Shown here one piece after another: positions 44,227 to 52,867 of a DNA stretch of 64,000 nt. The position numbers and the translations under genes were made by a program. Positions within the stretch are counted from its first letter, which is position 1, and every line of letters starts with the position of its first letter. The stretch comes from an uncultured Alphaproteobacteria bacterium (GTDB lineage Bacteria > Pseudomonadota > Alphaproteobacteria > Caulobacterales > Caulobacteraceae): NCBI GenBank assembly GCA_937920085.1, contig CALETE010000080.1, forward strand, positions 1 to 64,000. Direction: 5' to 3'. The notes beneath the pieces are model-generated. The model was not told the DNA's origin, did not search any database, and saw only the letters and a list, made by a program, of their open reading frames with translations.

Positions 44227-46251
44227 GTGCGTTCTAGACATTTGTTGACTGCTGCTGCTTCTGCCCTCGCTGTTTTGATCAGCGCTCATGGGATGGCCAA
44301 CCCGATTACGCCCAGCGACATCGCTAAGATACGATCCGTACAGTCTCCCCAGGTGGATCCGCTGGGCGAATGGGTAGTCTATGTGGTTGGCACCACCGAC
44401 CTCGAAGCCGACAAGAAGGTCAGCCATATCTGGATGAGCCGTTGGGATGGCAGGGATGTCGTCCAACTGACCAAGCGGTCCAATGAATCCGAAACAACCC
44501 CGCGATGGAGCCCAGATGGCAAGAGCCTCGCCTTCCTTTCGGCGCGGACAGACGCCAACCAAGATACCCAAGTCTGGATCTTACCCCGCAGTGGGGGAGA
44601 GGCGGCAAAGCTGCCAGGGATAAAAGGCAGCGTCGAAGACGTTGTCTGGTCGCCGGACTCAAGGTTTCTGGCTTTGATCATCCATGATCCCGACCCTGAT
44701 CTTGCCGAGGGGGCAGAGAAGCCAAAGGGTGAGCCCAAGCCAAAGCCCATCGTCATCAGCCGCTATAAATTCAAAGAGGATATTTCGGGCTATCAACGCA
44801 CAGATCACAGCCGCCTCTATCTGTATGACCTGGCTACCCAAAAGGTGAGCCGACTGACAAAGGGTGAATTTGACGAGGCCCTGCCCTCATTCTCGCCAGA
44901 CGGCAAAACCCTGGCGTTTGTATCTAACCGTGGCGCAGATCCTGACCGGACCTATGATCACAATATCTATTTGGTCTCCACCAGCGCAGCGCTAGCAGAG
45001 CCCACGGCGCTGACAACCTATCTGGGAGAAGATCTGAACCCGGACTGGGGAAGCTATCCGGCCTGGAGTCCGGACGGCAAGAACATTGCCTATATTCAGG
45101 GCGGGCCGGTCGAGCTGTTCTCATATGGGGTTCGTAAGCTCGCGGTCTTGCCTTCCGCGGGCGGAACGCCTCGTATTCTGACTCAGACCCTTGACCGGAA
45201 TGTCGGCGAGCCCAGCTGGTCTGCCGACGGCAGCAAGATCACCTTCACCATTGAGGATGATGGAGCCCAATGGGTTGGTGCAATATCGCCAAAGGGGGGA
45301 AAGATCACACCCGTGATCGCCGGGCGACGGGTCTTCAGCGACCTCACCACAAGTGCCAATGGCCATTCAGCCCTGCTGGTGGGTCAACCGGACCGACCCA
45401 ACGAAGTCTACGCCCTTGAGAATGGCAAGCTGTGGCCCGTGTCACGACAGAATGACCTCTGGTTGGCCACGGTCGATATCGCGCCCACCGTGGAGACAAG
45501 ATTTTTCAGTAAGGATGGAACTGAAATCCATGGTTTCCAGGTCGCGCCCTTGAGCGCCAAGCCCGGGGTGAAGCTTCCAACCGTGCTCTTCAATCACGGG
45601 GGACCTCAGTCACAGTTCGACACTGAGTTCGATATGACCCGACAGATTCTCGCGGCCCATGGCTATCTGGTGGTGTCATCAAATCCCCGCGGCAGCACGG
45701 GTCGAGGCGAGTCCTTTGCCAAGGCGATCTACGCCGATTGGGGCCACAAGGATGTGCAAGACGCATTGGCCGCAGTGGACGACGCCGTGGCCAGGGGAAT
45801 TGCAGATCCAGACCGTCTGGCTGTCGGCGGCTGGAGCTATGGTGGCATGCTGACCAATTATGTGATGGCCAGCGACAGCCGGTTCAAGGTCGCCATGAGC
45901 GGCGCGAGTATTGCGAACATCATGGCCGGTTACGGCACCGACCAATACATTCGTGACTACGAAATAGAGCTCGGAAAGCCCTGGGAGCACCCAGAGGTCT
46001 GGGCCCGGATCAGCTATCCCTTCCTGCACAATGAAAGGATCACCACGCCCACCCTGTTCATGGTCGGCGACAAGGACATGAATGTGCCCCTGCTCAATTC
46101 TGAACAAATGTATCAGGCCCTACGCAGCCGAGGGGTGGAAACGGGCCTAGTCATTTATCCAGGCGAGTTCCATGGCCTACGTCGACCCAGCTTCCTGAAG
46201 GATCGTATGGAGCGTTGGTTAGCCTGGTATGATGCCCACCTGAAACCTTAG
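44227..46251 (+). CDS. S9 family peptidase, secreted
   Basis: Prolyl-oligopeptidase-family serine peptidase of about 674 residues. The GTG at 44227 has GGAG 6 nt upstream and gives a clean signal peptide (RHLLTAAASALAVLISAHGMA); a TTG at 44191 is a weaker alternative. The beta-propeller part has repeated WSPDG/FSPDGK/WSADGS strands, and the catalytic domain has GGPQSQ, the nucleophile Ser537 in GGWSYGG, Asp in MVGDKDMNVP and His in PGEFHGL. It probably degrades peptides in the periplasm (S9C group). Confidence 0.93.
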   Translation: MRSRHLLTAAASALAVLISAHGMANPITPSDIAKIRSVQSPQVDPLGEWVVYVVGTTDLEADKKVSHIWMSRWDGRDVVQLTKRSNESETTPRWSPDGKSLAFLSARTDANQDTQVWILPRSGGEAAKLPGIKGSVEDVVWSPDSRFLALIIHDPDPDLAEGAEKPKGEPKPKPIVISRYKFKEDISGYQRTDHSRLYLYDLATQKVSRLTKGEFDEALPSFSPDGKTLAFVSNRGADPDRTYDHNIYLVSTSAALAEPTALTTYLGEDLNPDWGSYPAWSPDGKNIAYIQGGPVELFSYGVRKLAVLPSAGGTPRILTQTLDRNVGEPSWSADGSKITFTIEDDGAQWVGAISPKGGKITPVIAGRRVFSDLTTSANGHSALLVGQPDRPNEVYALENGKLWPVSRQNDLWLATVDIAPTVETRFFSKDGTEIHGFQVAPLSAKPGVKLPTVLFNHGGPQSQFDTEFDMTRQILAAHGYLVVSSNPRGSTGRGESFAKAIYADWGHKDVQDALAAVDDAVARGIADPDRLAVGGWSYGGMLTNYVMASDSRFKVAMSGASIANIMAGYGTDQYIRDYEIELGKPWEHPEVWARISYPFLHNERITTPTLFMVGDKDMNVPLLNSEQMYQALRSRGVETGLVIYPGEFHGLRRPSFLKDRMERWLAWYDAHLKP

Positions 46252-46305
46252 GATCACGGGAAATCACCCGCGGCTGACCCAGGCGGAAGCACCCTTGTGC
46301 GGCAG

Positions 46306-47535
46306 CTAGATCCTCGGCCTTGTCAGTTTTCCTGCCCAGCCGAGGAGCAGGGTGCAGGCTAGGCCGATGGCGACGAGGGGAAGCATAGCTTGCAGAACGT
46401 CCGAAGGACTGCGTCCACCGACCAGCAGTTGGGCCGCTACGATCGGGCCCGCAATGGAGCCAAATCGGCCAGCGCTGACGGCAGCGCCAACCCCCTGCAC
46501 GCGAACGGCGGTCGGATAATAATCAGGCGCAACGGCGTAGAGAATGCTCTGCGAGGCTAGGGCTGCAGCACCCAACAAACCACCGATCAATAGGGCCGAG
46601 CCCTGAGATGTCGGCACAGTGATCAGCAGGACTAGGCCTGAACCCAGGGCTAAAAAGGTCAGGACAATGCCCAGCAGGCGGTAGCGGGTATCGATAACCC
46701 ACCCTGCGCCCATGGCTGCGAAGGCCCCAATGAGGTTGAAGACAAGCTGGACCTTGGCTGCATCGGGCTTGGTGAGCCCCCGGGATATCAGCAAGGTCGG
46801 CAGCCAGTTGAGTAGGAGGTAGAGCACCAGGAGGGTGCAGAAGAAGCTGGCCCAGAGTAAGATGGTAGGGGCTAAACGACCCTCATCAAACAGCGCTGAT
46901 ACGAAGTTCGACTGGGACGCCCTCGTCTGCCGCGTCTCCAAAAACTGGCGCGATTCCGGTAGGAATAGGATCAAGAGCGGAACCAGCATCAAGGGGGATA
47001 ATCCCGCAATGTAGAAGACCGACGTCCAGGTGGTTCCAAAGGCTGAAACCAAGGTCACCAGACTGACCAGGGCGCCCCCCAGGGGCATACCAGAATACAT
47101 GATCGAGACGGCCAGGTTCTTTTGCCGGGGATCGGAACCTTCCGCCACCAGCGCGATCAAATTGGGCAGGGCACCGCCGAGGCCAAGGCCTGTTAGGAAA
47201 CGCGTTGCCAGCAGGACGGGAAAGGTGACGGACATGGCCGTCGCGAGGGTCATCAGGCCGAAGACTGCGACCGAAACAATCAGGATCCGCTTGCGTCCAA
47301 AATAGTCCGCCAGACGACCGCCGATGATCGCGCCGATCAAAAGGCCAGCCGTACTGGCGCTGAAGAACCAGCCCAAGGGTCCGGGCCCAAGATGGAAGGC
47401 GGGCGCGAGCTTGGCGGCCACAACCCCGGCGGCCTGAAGGTCCATCCCTTCACAGAGGGCGACCAGCCAGCAGAGGGCCACAATCTTCGCCGTGCTTGGA
47501 GCGACCCCTCCATCCGATGGCGTGACGCGGGTCAA
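46306..47535 (-). CDS. MFS transporter, aromatic acid/H+ symporter-like
   Basis: Membrane carrier of 409 residues with about 12 hydrophobic segments and the MFS motif GGRLADYFGRKRI after the second. The segment LVALCEGMDLQAAGVVA in the first helix matches the acidic helix-1 motif of the AAHS group (BenK, MhpT-like), which take up aromatic acids with protons. Its start overlaps the FAH-family stop by 4 nt, making it the last gene of the aromatic operon, and this supports import of the operon's substrate. Confidence 0.9.
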   Translation of the reverse strand: MTRVTPSDGGVAPSTAKIVALCWLVALCEGMDLQAAGVVAAKLAPAFHLGPGPLGWFFSASTAGLLIGAIIGGRLADYFGRKRILIVSVAVFGLMTLATAMSVTFPVLLATRFLTGLGLGGALPNLIALVAEGSDPRQKNLAVSIMYSGMPLGGALVSLVTLVSAFGTTWTSVFYIAGLSPLMLVPLLILFLPESRQFLETRQTRASQSNFVSALFDEGRLAPTILLWASFFCTLLVLYLLLNWLPTLLISRGLTKPDAAKVQLVFNLIGAFAAMGAGWVIDTRYRLLGIVLTFLALGSGLVLLITVPTSQGSALLIGGLLGAAALASQSILYAVAPDYYPTAVRVQGVGAAVSAGRFGSIAGPIVAAQLLVGGRSPSDVLQAMLPLVAIGLACTLLLGWAGKLTRPRI

Positions 47536-48398
47536 GCCTCAAGCTCGAAGGGGTTCTCAATTGCGCCGAGTCCTTCGATCTCCACCCGCACCCGATCGCC
47601 AGCGCGAAGTCGGACGGGTGGTTTTAGGGCAATGCCAACGCCGCCGGGGGTGCCGGTATAGATGATGTCGCCGGGAACAAGGGTCATGACCTGGGATAGT
47701 TCGGCGATCTGGGCCCAGACGTCAAATACCAGATGGCGGGTATTGGAACTTTGGCGGAGCTCGCCATTGACCAAGCACCGCAGGTCAAGGGCATGCGGAT
47801 CGGAGATTTCATCCGCTGTGGTAATCCAAGGGCCAAAGGGCCCATGGGTGTCAAACGACTTGCCCAGCACCCACTGGCTGCTACGTCCCTGCCAAGCCCG
47901 CTCGGACACATCATTGCCAACACACCAACCAAAGACCGCCGCCCGTGCATGATCCCGGTCAATGTGGCGTCCGCGCACACCCACCACCGCCACCATCTCG
48001 CCCTCATAGTCGACGAAGGCTGAGGCCTTAGGGATTTCCACTGGGGCAAAGGGGCCGGTCACAGAATTGAGCTGTTTTGAAAACCAGATCTGAGATGCGG
48101 GGGTTTCCTGTCCCGTTTCGGCGATATGGTCGGCATAGTTCAGGCCAATCGCCATGATCTTTTCAGGCCTCGGAACAGGGGCCAGAAGCTTCAGGTCGAC
48201 CAGGGGAAGTGTGTCGGTCGCCGCCGCCGCCAGTCTGCGGGTCTCGGCCTCCAGGTCACCCCATCGGGTGATGAGATCAATCATATCCAGCGCAAGGCCG
48301 GGCGCGGCGCGGTTCAGGCGGACGACCTGGTCGCCGTCAATGACAACACCAATTTCAGAGGCGTCTTGGTCGAGTGGTTGAAAGGTAGCGAGGCGCAT
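47532..48398 (-). CDS. Fumarylacetoacetate hydrolase family protein
   Basis: 288 residues of the FAH superfamily. IMAIGLNYADHIAETG, the metal-binding acidic residues in VDYEGEMVAVVG and GNDVSERAWQ, and the closing IIYTGTPGGVGIA are characteristic. Members cleave or hydrate ring-fission products such as fumarylpyruvate or 2-oxo-hepta-dienedioate. In this operon it would process the product of the extradiol dioxygenase; the precise step is inference. It follows the SDR gene after 25 nt. Confidence 0.91.
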   Translation of the reverse strand: MRLATFQPLDQDASEIGVVIDGDQVVRLNRAAPGLALDMIDLITRWGDLEAETRRLAAAATDTLPLVDLKLLAPVPRPEKIMAIGLNYADHIAETGQETPASQIWFSKQLNSVTGPFAPVEIPKASAFVDYEGEMVAVVGVRGRHIDRDHARAAVFGWCVGNDVSERAWQGRSSQWVLGKSFDTHGPFGPWITTADEISDPHALDLRCLVNGELRQSSNTRHLVFDVWAQIAELSQVMTLVPGDIIYTGTPGGVGIALKPPVRLRAGDRVRVEIEGLGAIENPFELEA

Positions 48399-48423
48399 AG
48401 CGTTAGGTTTTCCGATGAAAGGG

Positions 48424-49203
48424 TCAGATCAGGCCGTGGTAGGACCCGCCATCCAGCTGCAGGTTTTGGCCAGAGATGAACCCGGCCTGGGCACTGCAGA
48501 GAAAGGCGCAGGCGTCGCCGAATTCTTCCGGCTGACCGAAACGCTTGGCGGCGATGGAGTCTGCGATTTCGGCGCGGGCCTCCTCGTAGGTGATGTTCTT
48601 CATAGCCATGGCAAGCTTGGCCATTTGCTGCTGACGTTCAGTGTCGAACCGCTCGGGCAGCATGTTGTTGATGGTGACATTGTCAGCGGCCACCTCTGGC
48701 GCCAAGGCCTTGCAGGCCGCGGTCAGGGCGGCGCGGGCGGCAGTTGACAGCCCCATCGGTCCACGGGGGGATTTCACCATGGCGCTGGTGATATTGACGA
48801 TACGTCCAAACTTACGGGCGCGCATGCCGGGCAAAACGCCTCGAATGAGCATTAAGGCCGGCAGCATGTTGGCATCGATTGCGCCCAGCCACGCGGTTTC
48901 GTCCCAATTGGCGAAATGGCCAGGGGGCGGACCGGAATTGTTGTTGACCAGAATGTCTATGGCGCCTGCCGCTTCCAGCAGGGTCTTACGACCCTCAATC
49001 GTCCCGATGTCAGCGGCGACCGCTTCAACCGCACCGCCCGTCTCTCCTGCAATCCGATCCCGAGCCGCCGCAAGTTTTTGCGGGTCACGCCCGTTGATCA
49101 CCACCACCGCCCCTTCCCGGGACAAGGCAAAGGCACAGGCATAGCCCAAGCCTTGGGAGGACGCGCAAACCAGGGCGCGCTTGTCTTTCAATCCGAGGTC
49201 CAT
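48424..49203 (-). CDS. SDR family protein lacking canonical YxxxK
   Basis: About 259 residues; the ATG at 49203 overlaps the monooxygenase stop by one base (TGATG). It has the NAD(P) fold (ALVCASSQGLGYACA, VNNNSGPPPG, IVNITSAMV) and the usual C-terminal FISGQNLQLDGG. Where active SDRs have YxxxK, it reads GLSTAARAAL, without the Tyr. I recall this as the normal state of one SDR branch, so it may use another chemistry or be non-reductive. Position in the aromatic operon suggests a role on the ring or side chain. Confidence 0.87.
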   Translation of the reverse strand: MDLGLKDKRALVCASSQGLGYACAFALSREGAVVVINGRDPQKLAAARDRIAGETGGAVEAVAADIGTIEGRKTLLEAAGAIDILVNNNSGPPPGHFANWDETAWLGAIDANMLPALMLIRGVLPGMRARKFGRIVNITSAMVKSPRGPMGLSTAARAALTAACKALAPEVAADNVTINNMLPERFDTERQQQMAKLAMAMKNITYEEARAEIADSIAAKRFGQPEEFGDACAFLCSAQAGFISGQNLQLDGGSYHGLI

Positions 49204-50897
49204 CAGGCGACTCCTGTCAAGGCTGCGGCCACTGGAGTGGCGAGATAGGTGGAAAGGGCTGCGGCCAGATGTTGCACACCCTCTGCCCCGCCGCTGGAGG
49301 TGATGGCCAGGATATGGCCGTCGGGTCGTACCAAGACTGCGCCCTGTGGCTCTAGGCCCATGCGGGCGGACCAAGCCTCCCCCGGTACGTGAAAATCTGC
49401 GCCTTCAGTCTTTTGGATCAAGGGCGCTTTAAGGCCTTTGGCCACGGCGGTCAGGTCCCCAGCCATGGCCCCTGCGATCAGGGTCAAACCGTTGGGATCG
49501 ACGAGTTCAAGGGTTGAACGACCTTCGGCGATTTCCACATGCGGCAGGCGAGCACCGACCACGCATTTTGGGGTGAACTGGCTGATGGGTAAGGTGTCGT
49601 CATCCTTCAAGACATCCCCATAAGCAAAGCCAAGTTGCAGACGCAGGCTGTCGAAGTGATCCTTTTGGAAGGTGACCGCCGCATCGATTTTGGTCCGGGA
49701 CTCAGGGTCCGCAAGGCGGGACCGGAAGGTTGCCTCGTCCACAGTTCGGTCGGCACCATAGCCCAGGGCCTCGAACAAGACGCCGAGGCGGAAGGTGTTG
49801 GCCAGGCTTTGGCCCATATTGGTCTGGGCGATAATGCGGCGCTCTGGCTCGTAGCTCTCCAGCATTTCTGGGGCCGCCCAACCGGCCTCAACCGCAGCGA
49901 TCTTCCAGGCTAGATTGTCGATGTCGCCAATCCCGGTATTGAGTCCCAGCCCGCCAGTCGGGGGAAAGCGATGACCAGCGTCTCCCGCCAGGAACACATT
50001 GCCATCCCGGTAGCTCCGGGCAATCTGGGCCGACATTTTCCAGCCCTTGACCCCCTTGATCTGCAAATCTGGGACGGGCACGCCAACGGCAGCGAGGATG
50101 GCGGCGCGGCATGTTGCCTCGTCAAAGTCTTCTGGCGTCGAGTCCGGACTACAGGGATGCATAAGCACCCAGGTCTTCTCTACATCATAGGCAATTAAGG
50201 TGCCGTTCAGGCCGGGACCAAAAAGGAAATAGAGGATTCCAAGCTGTTCACCGAGGATGGACCTCAGATTGGCCTCGAAATGAATCGTCATGAAATTGGC
50301 AATGCCTTCCGGCCCATCCATGGCGATGCCCAGACTGTCACGCACGGTGCTACCCGCCCCATCACAGGCGATGACATAGCGGCTGCGAACCTTCACCACC
50401 TCGCCAGTTGCGCGATCTAGAAGGGTTGAGGTCACACCATCGGCCAGTTGGAGGCAGCTCTGCCATTCTAAACCGTGACGAAGGGTGACACCCGATTGGC
50501 CACGGACCGCGACCTCTAAAACCTCTTCAAACTGTGGCTGGGCGATATTGATCAGGGGCCATGGTGTGACAGCGCGCACTGCATCGTCCTGCCGCTCATA
50601 GGCAATCTGTCCAATGGGCGGGGCGCTGAGGGTTTCTATCATCCAAACATAGGCACCATCTGCCTTGCGGGTCGCCCTGGCGTGGATGTCGTCCATGGGC
50701 AGCCCTGCCGCCGCACAGATCTCAAGTGACCTCGGATTGAGGGCGTGGGCCTTGGGTGAGTCCAGGCGCTGGGGGTATTTTTCAGCAACCAAGACTTCAA
50801 TGCCCCGTCGCGCGAGCAGCTGAGCGCCCAAGAGGCCGATAGGCCCGCCACCGACAATGAGGACCGTGGTCTGGATCTCGTTCATCTCTTGGCTCAC
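49203..50897 (-). CDS. FAD-dependent aromatic monooxygenase (MhpA/TfdB-like)
   Basis: Class A flavoprotein hydroxylase of 564 residues. The dinucleotide motif VLIVGGGPIGLLGAQLLARR near residue 12, the CDGAGSTVRDSLG segment and the FAD motif LAGDAGHRFPPTGGLGLNTGIGD are present, with a thioredoxin-like C-terminal domain typical of phenol and 3-(3-hydroxyphenyl)propionate hydroxylases. It would hydroxylate a phenolic acid next to an existing OH, giving the catechol for the dioxygenase encoded upstream. Its start overlaps that gene by 4 nt. Confidence 0.92.
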   Translation of the reverse strand: MSQEMNEIQTTVLIVGGGPIGLLGAQLLARRGIEVLVAEKYPQRLDSPKAHALNPRSLEICAAAGLPMDDIHARATRKADGAYVWMIETLSAPPIGQIAYERQDDAVRAVTPWPLINIAQPQFEEVLEVAVRGQSGVTLRHGLEWQSCLQLADGVTSTLLDRATGEVVKVRSRYVIACDGAGSTVRDSLGIAMDGPEGIANFMTIHFEANLRSILGEQLGILYFLFGPGLNGTLIAYDVEKTWVLMHPCSPDSTPEDFDEATCRAAILAAVGVPVPDLQIKGVKGWKMSAQIARSYRDGNVFLAGDAGHRFPPTGGLGLNTGIGDIDNLAWKIAAVEAGWAAPEMLESYEPERRIIAQTNMGQSLANTFRLGVLFEALGYGADRTVDEATFRSRLADPESRTKIDAAVTFQKDHFDSLRLQLGFAYGDVLKDDDTLPISQFTPKCVVGARLPHVEIAEGRSTLELVDPNGLTLIAGAMAGDLTAVAKGLKAPLIQKTEGADFHVPGEAWSARMGLEPQGAVLVRPDGHILAITSSGGAEGVQHLAAALSTYLATPVAAALTGVA

Positions 50898-51877
50898 GCG
50901 GGCTTGGATAAGGTTTGGGGTGGGATGGTACGGCCAAAACTAGAAGGCATGTTGGGGCCCCACTGGCTCAAGGCACCCACGTCGATGGAGTGGTCTCCCG
51001 CCGGGACGGTGGCGTCGAACTGGTCGCCGTCTGTCCAATGCTCGTGAATATGGCCCCAGGGGTCGCGCCAATAGTCAAAGATCTGACTGCCCAAGAGGTG
51101 ACGTCCGACCCCCCATTCATGGGCCCGCCCCTTGGCGGTCAAGTGCTCCCGCCCGGCCTGCACATCGTCCATATCGCAGACTTCCCAGGAGAGGTGGTTT
51201 AGGCCAGACACGCCGCCAGCAGACATATTGCTGGCAAACAGGATGGAGTGGTGATCGGCAGGCTCCGCGCCCTTGTCGCAGCGGGTAAAGATCGCCACCG
51301 GCATACCCGGTGCCAGATTGACCCGATCTGAAGCGAGTAGCCCAAAACGCGCGTGATACCAGGCCAGTATAGCCGCTGGGTCAGGGACATTCAGGGCCAG
51401 GTGACCAAACCGCTTGATGCGGCTTGGACCGGCCTTGATCCGTTGGGTTGCGCCAATGCGCTGGAAGGCTTGCCCCATGTTCAGGGGACGAGGCTCCAAA
51501 TTGCCGCGGGGCTCGACCTGGGCAATCCCATGGACAACCTCGACCAGCAGGCCGATGGGGTCGCGCACCGTAGTGCGAACACCACCGCCGGGTCCATCCA
51601 GAGCCTCCACCGGAGTGAAGCCCTCTGTGGCGGCCAAGCGATCAAGATCCTCACGGCTGACAGCTTCGAAGGCAAAGCCCATCAAGGCCGGCGAGCCCTG
51701 ATGAATGACATGGACATAAGGTGCCGTCCCTGAGCCCCGCATAAACAGCACATCAGCGCGGCGCTCAGCTCGCACCATGCCGAAGTCCATCAGGTAAGCT
51801 TCCATCTGGTCAAGGTCGGGGACCTGCAATCTCGGAAAGGCCATGTCATGGACCTTCATGATCGGCGCAGTGGTCAT
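50894..51877 (-). CDS. Extradiol ring-cleavage dioxygenase (VOC family)
   Basis: Two-domain type I extradiol dioxygenase, 327 residues, that opens a catechol ring with O2. The iron ligands are visible in the C-terminal domain: His159 (FGHLALNV), His228 (LNHLSWEV) and Glu279 (GHIHEHWTDG). The N-terminal repeat lacks ligands, as usual. AAGGGGGG precedes the ATG. First gene of the operon, with a TTGACA-N16-TTATCT promoter on the reverse strand (51926-51953) about 50 nt upstream and a divergent TetR regulator. Confidence 0.91.
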   Translation of the reverse strand: MTTAPIMKVHDMAFPRLQVPDLDQMEAYLMDFGMVRAERRADVLFMRGSGTAPYVHVIHQGSPALMGFAFEAVSREDLDRLAATEGFTPVEALDGPGGGVRTTVRDPIGLLVEVVHGIAQVEPRGNLEPRPLNMGQAFQRIGATQRIKAGPSRIKRFGHLALNVPDPAAILAWYHARFGLLASDRVNLAPGMPVAIFTRCDKGAEPADHHSILFASNMSAGGVSGLNHLSWEVCDMDDVQAGREHLTAKGRAHEWGVGRHLLGSQIFDYWRDPWGHIHEHWTDGDQFDATVPAGDHSIDVGALSQWGPNMPSSFGRTIPPQTLSKPA

Positions 51878-51925
51878 GTCACCCCCCCTTTTTGTCTTGT
51901 CGCGACAGCAGATTTTCCAATATTG

Positions 51926-51953
51926 AGATAACTCCCATTTTTTTGAGTGTCAA
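51926..51953 (-). promoter_or_regulatory. Promoter and likely operator of the aromatic operon
   Basis: On the reverse strand TTGACA (51953-51948) is followed after 16 nt by TTATCT (51931-51926). The 15-mer at 51928-51942, read on +, ATAACTCCCATTTTT, recurs with two changes at 52765-52779 (ATATCTCCCAATTTT) before the enoyl-CoA hydratase gene. It overlaps the -10 and spacer, where a TetR-type repressor could act. Confidence 0.5.
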
Positions 51954-52049
51954 CGGTTCGGGGGACAGCAAAAGGGCGCGATTGGCTTGACCAGACGCCA
52001 ATCCAAAGCCTAAGCAGCTTCAGGCATTTCCCTTCGAGGACGGCGTATA

Positions 52050-52727
52050 ATGATGATTTCGGGGCCGTTCACGGCTGAAGCCCGACATCAGAACAAGAGC
52101 GCCAGGACCCGCGCTCGTCTGATGGATGCCGCCGTCGAGGTCTTCGCCCGGGACGGGTTTGAGGCCGCCTCCGTCAATGAGATCGCCCGCATGGCGGAGG
52201 TCGCCAATGGCACATTCTATGTGCACTTCCGGGATAAGAACACGATTGCTGCCGAGGTCGCCGCTCGGATTGCCGCGGATATAACGGACCAGATTGACCA
52301 GGCCATGGTGGGCTTGGACGACGCCCTCGATCGCTTTGGCTTTGCGACCCGCCAATTCATCGCCTTCGCCAGCAGCCAGCCGCTATGGGGCTGGGTGATC
52401 ATCCGAGCAGCATCCTTCCTGCCGGAGATGCACCGCCAGATGGAAACCCATATGTGCGCGGACCTGAAAATGGGCCGACGTCAGGGGCAGATCACTGCGG
52501 AAATCGATGCCTTTCTCGTCGACACGATCGTGTCCATGGTCTTTGCCGCCCTAGCGGCCAGGCTGCGCGGGGATGCGGGGCCGGAGGCCGGGTCAAGGGT
52601 TACCGAGTTGGTCCTCAACATGCTGAACATCCCCCCACAAAGGGCCCATGAGGTGGCCTGGCAGGACATAACACTCAAGGACCTGCATCTGCCCACCCGG
52701 CCTAAGACGGCACGCCTAGCCCATTAG
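52050..52727 (+). CDS. TetR family transcriptional regulator
   Basis: 225 residues. The N-terminal helix-turn-helix has RARLMDAAVEVFARDGFEAASVNEIARMAEVANGTFYVHF, the standard TetR DNA-binding layout, at about 20-65. The C-terminal domain is an unassigned ligand pocket. GAGGA precedes the ATG by 9 nt. Divergent from the extradiol dioxygenase operon and followed by an enoyl-CoA hydratase gene, both with the CTCCCA motif in their promoters, so it probably represses both in the absence of an aromatic or acyl-CoA ligand. Confidence 0.9.
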   Translation: MMISGPFTAEARHQNKSARTRARLMDAAVEVFARDGFEAASVNEIARMAEVANGTFYVHFRDKNTIAAEVAARIAADITDQIDQAMVGLDDALDRFGFATRQFIAFASSQPLWGWVIIRAASFLPEMHRQMETHMCADLKMGRRQGQITAEIDAFLVDTIVSMVFAALAARLRGDAGPEAGSRVTELVLNMLNIPPQRAHEVAWQDITLKDLHLPTRPKTARLAH

Positions 52728-52759
52728 AAAAATGGGTCGCTAACCACCCCGATCAAGAT

Positions 52760-52790
52760 TTGACATATCTCCCAATTTTAGTGTTTTGTT
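52760..52790 (+). promoter_or_regulatory. TTGACA box and shared motif before enoyl-CoA hydratase
   Basis: TTGACA at 52760-52765 overlaps ATATCTCCCAATTTT (52765-52779), which matches 13 of 15 bases of the motif in the promoter of the aromatic operon. No good -10 is obvious. It starts 108 nt before the gene. Confidence 0.4.
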
Positions 52791-52867
52791 GCATGAACCT
52801 TGGGGTCTCTGAGGGCTCATTTCGAGACTCAGGCCCCAAGGATGCTGGTGACTGTTAGGGGACCAAG

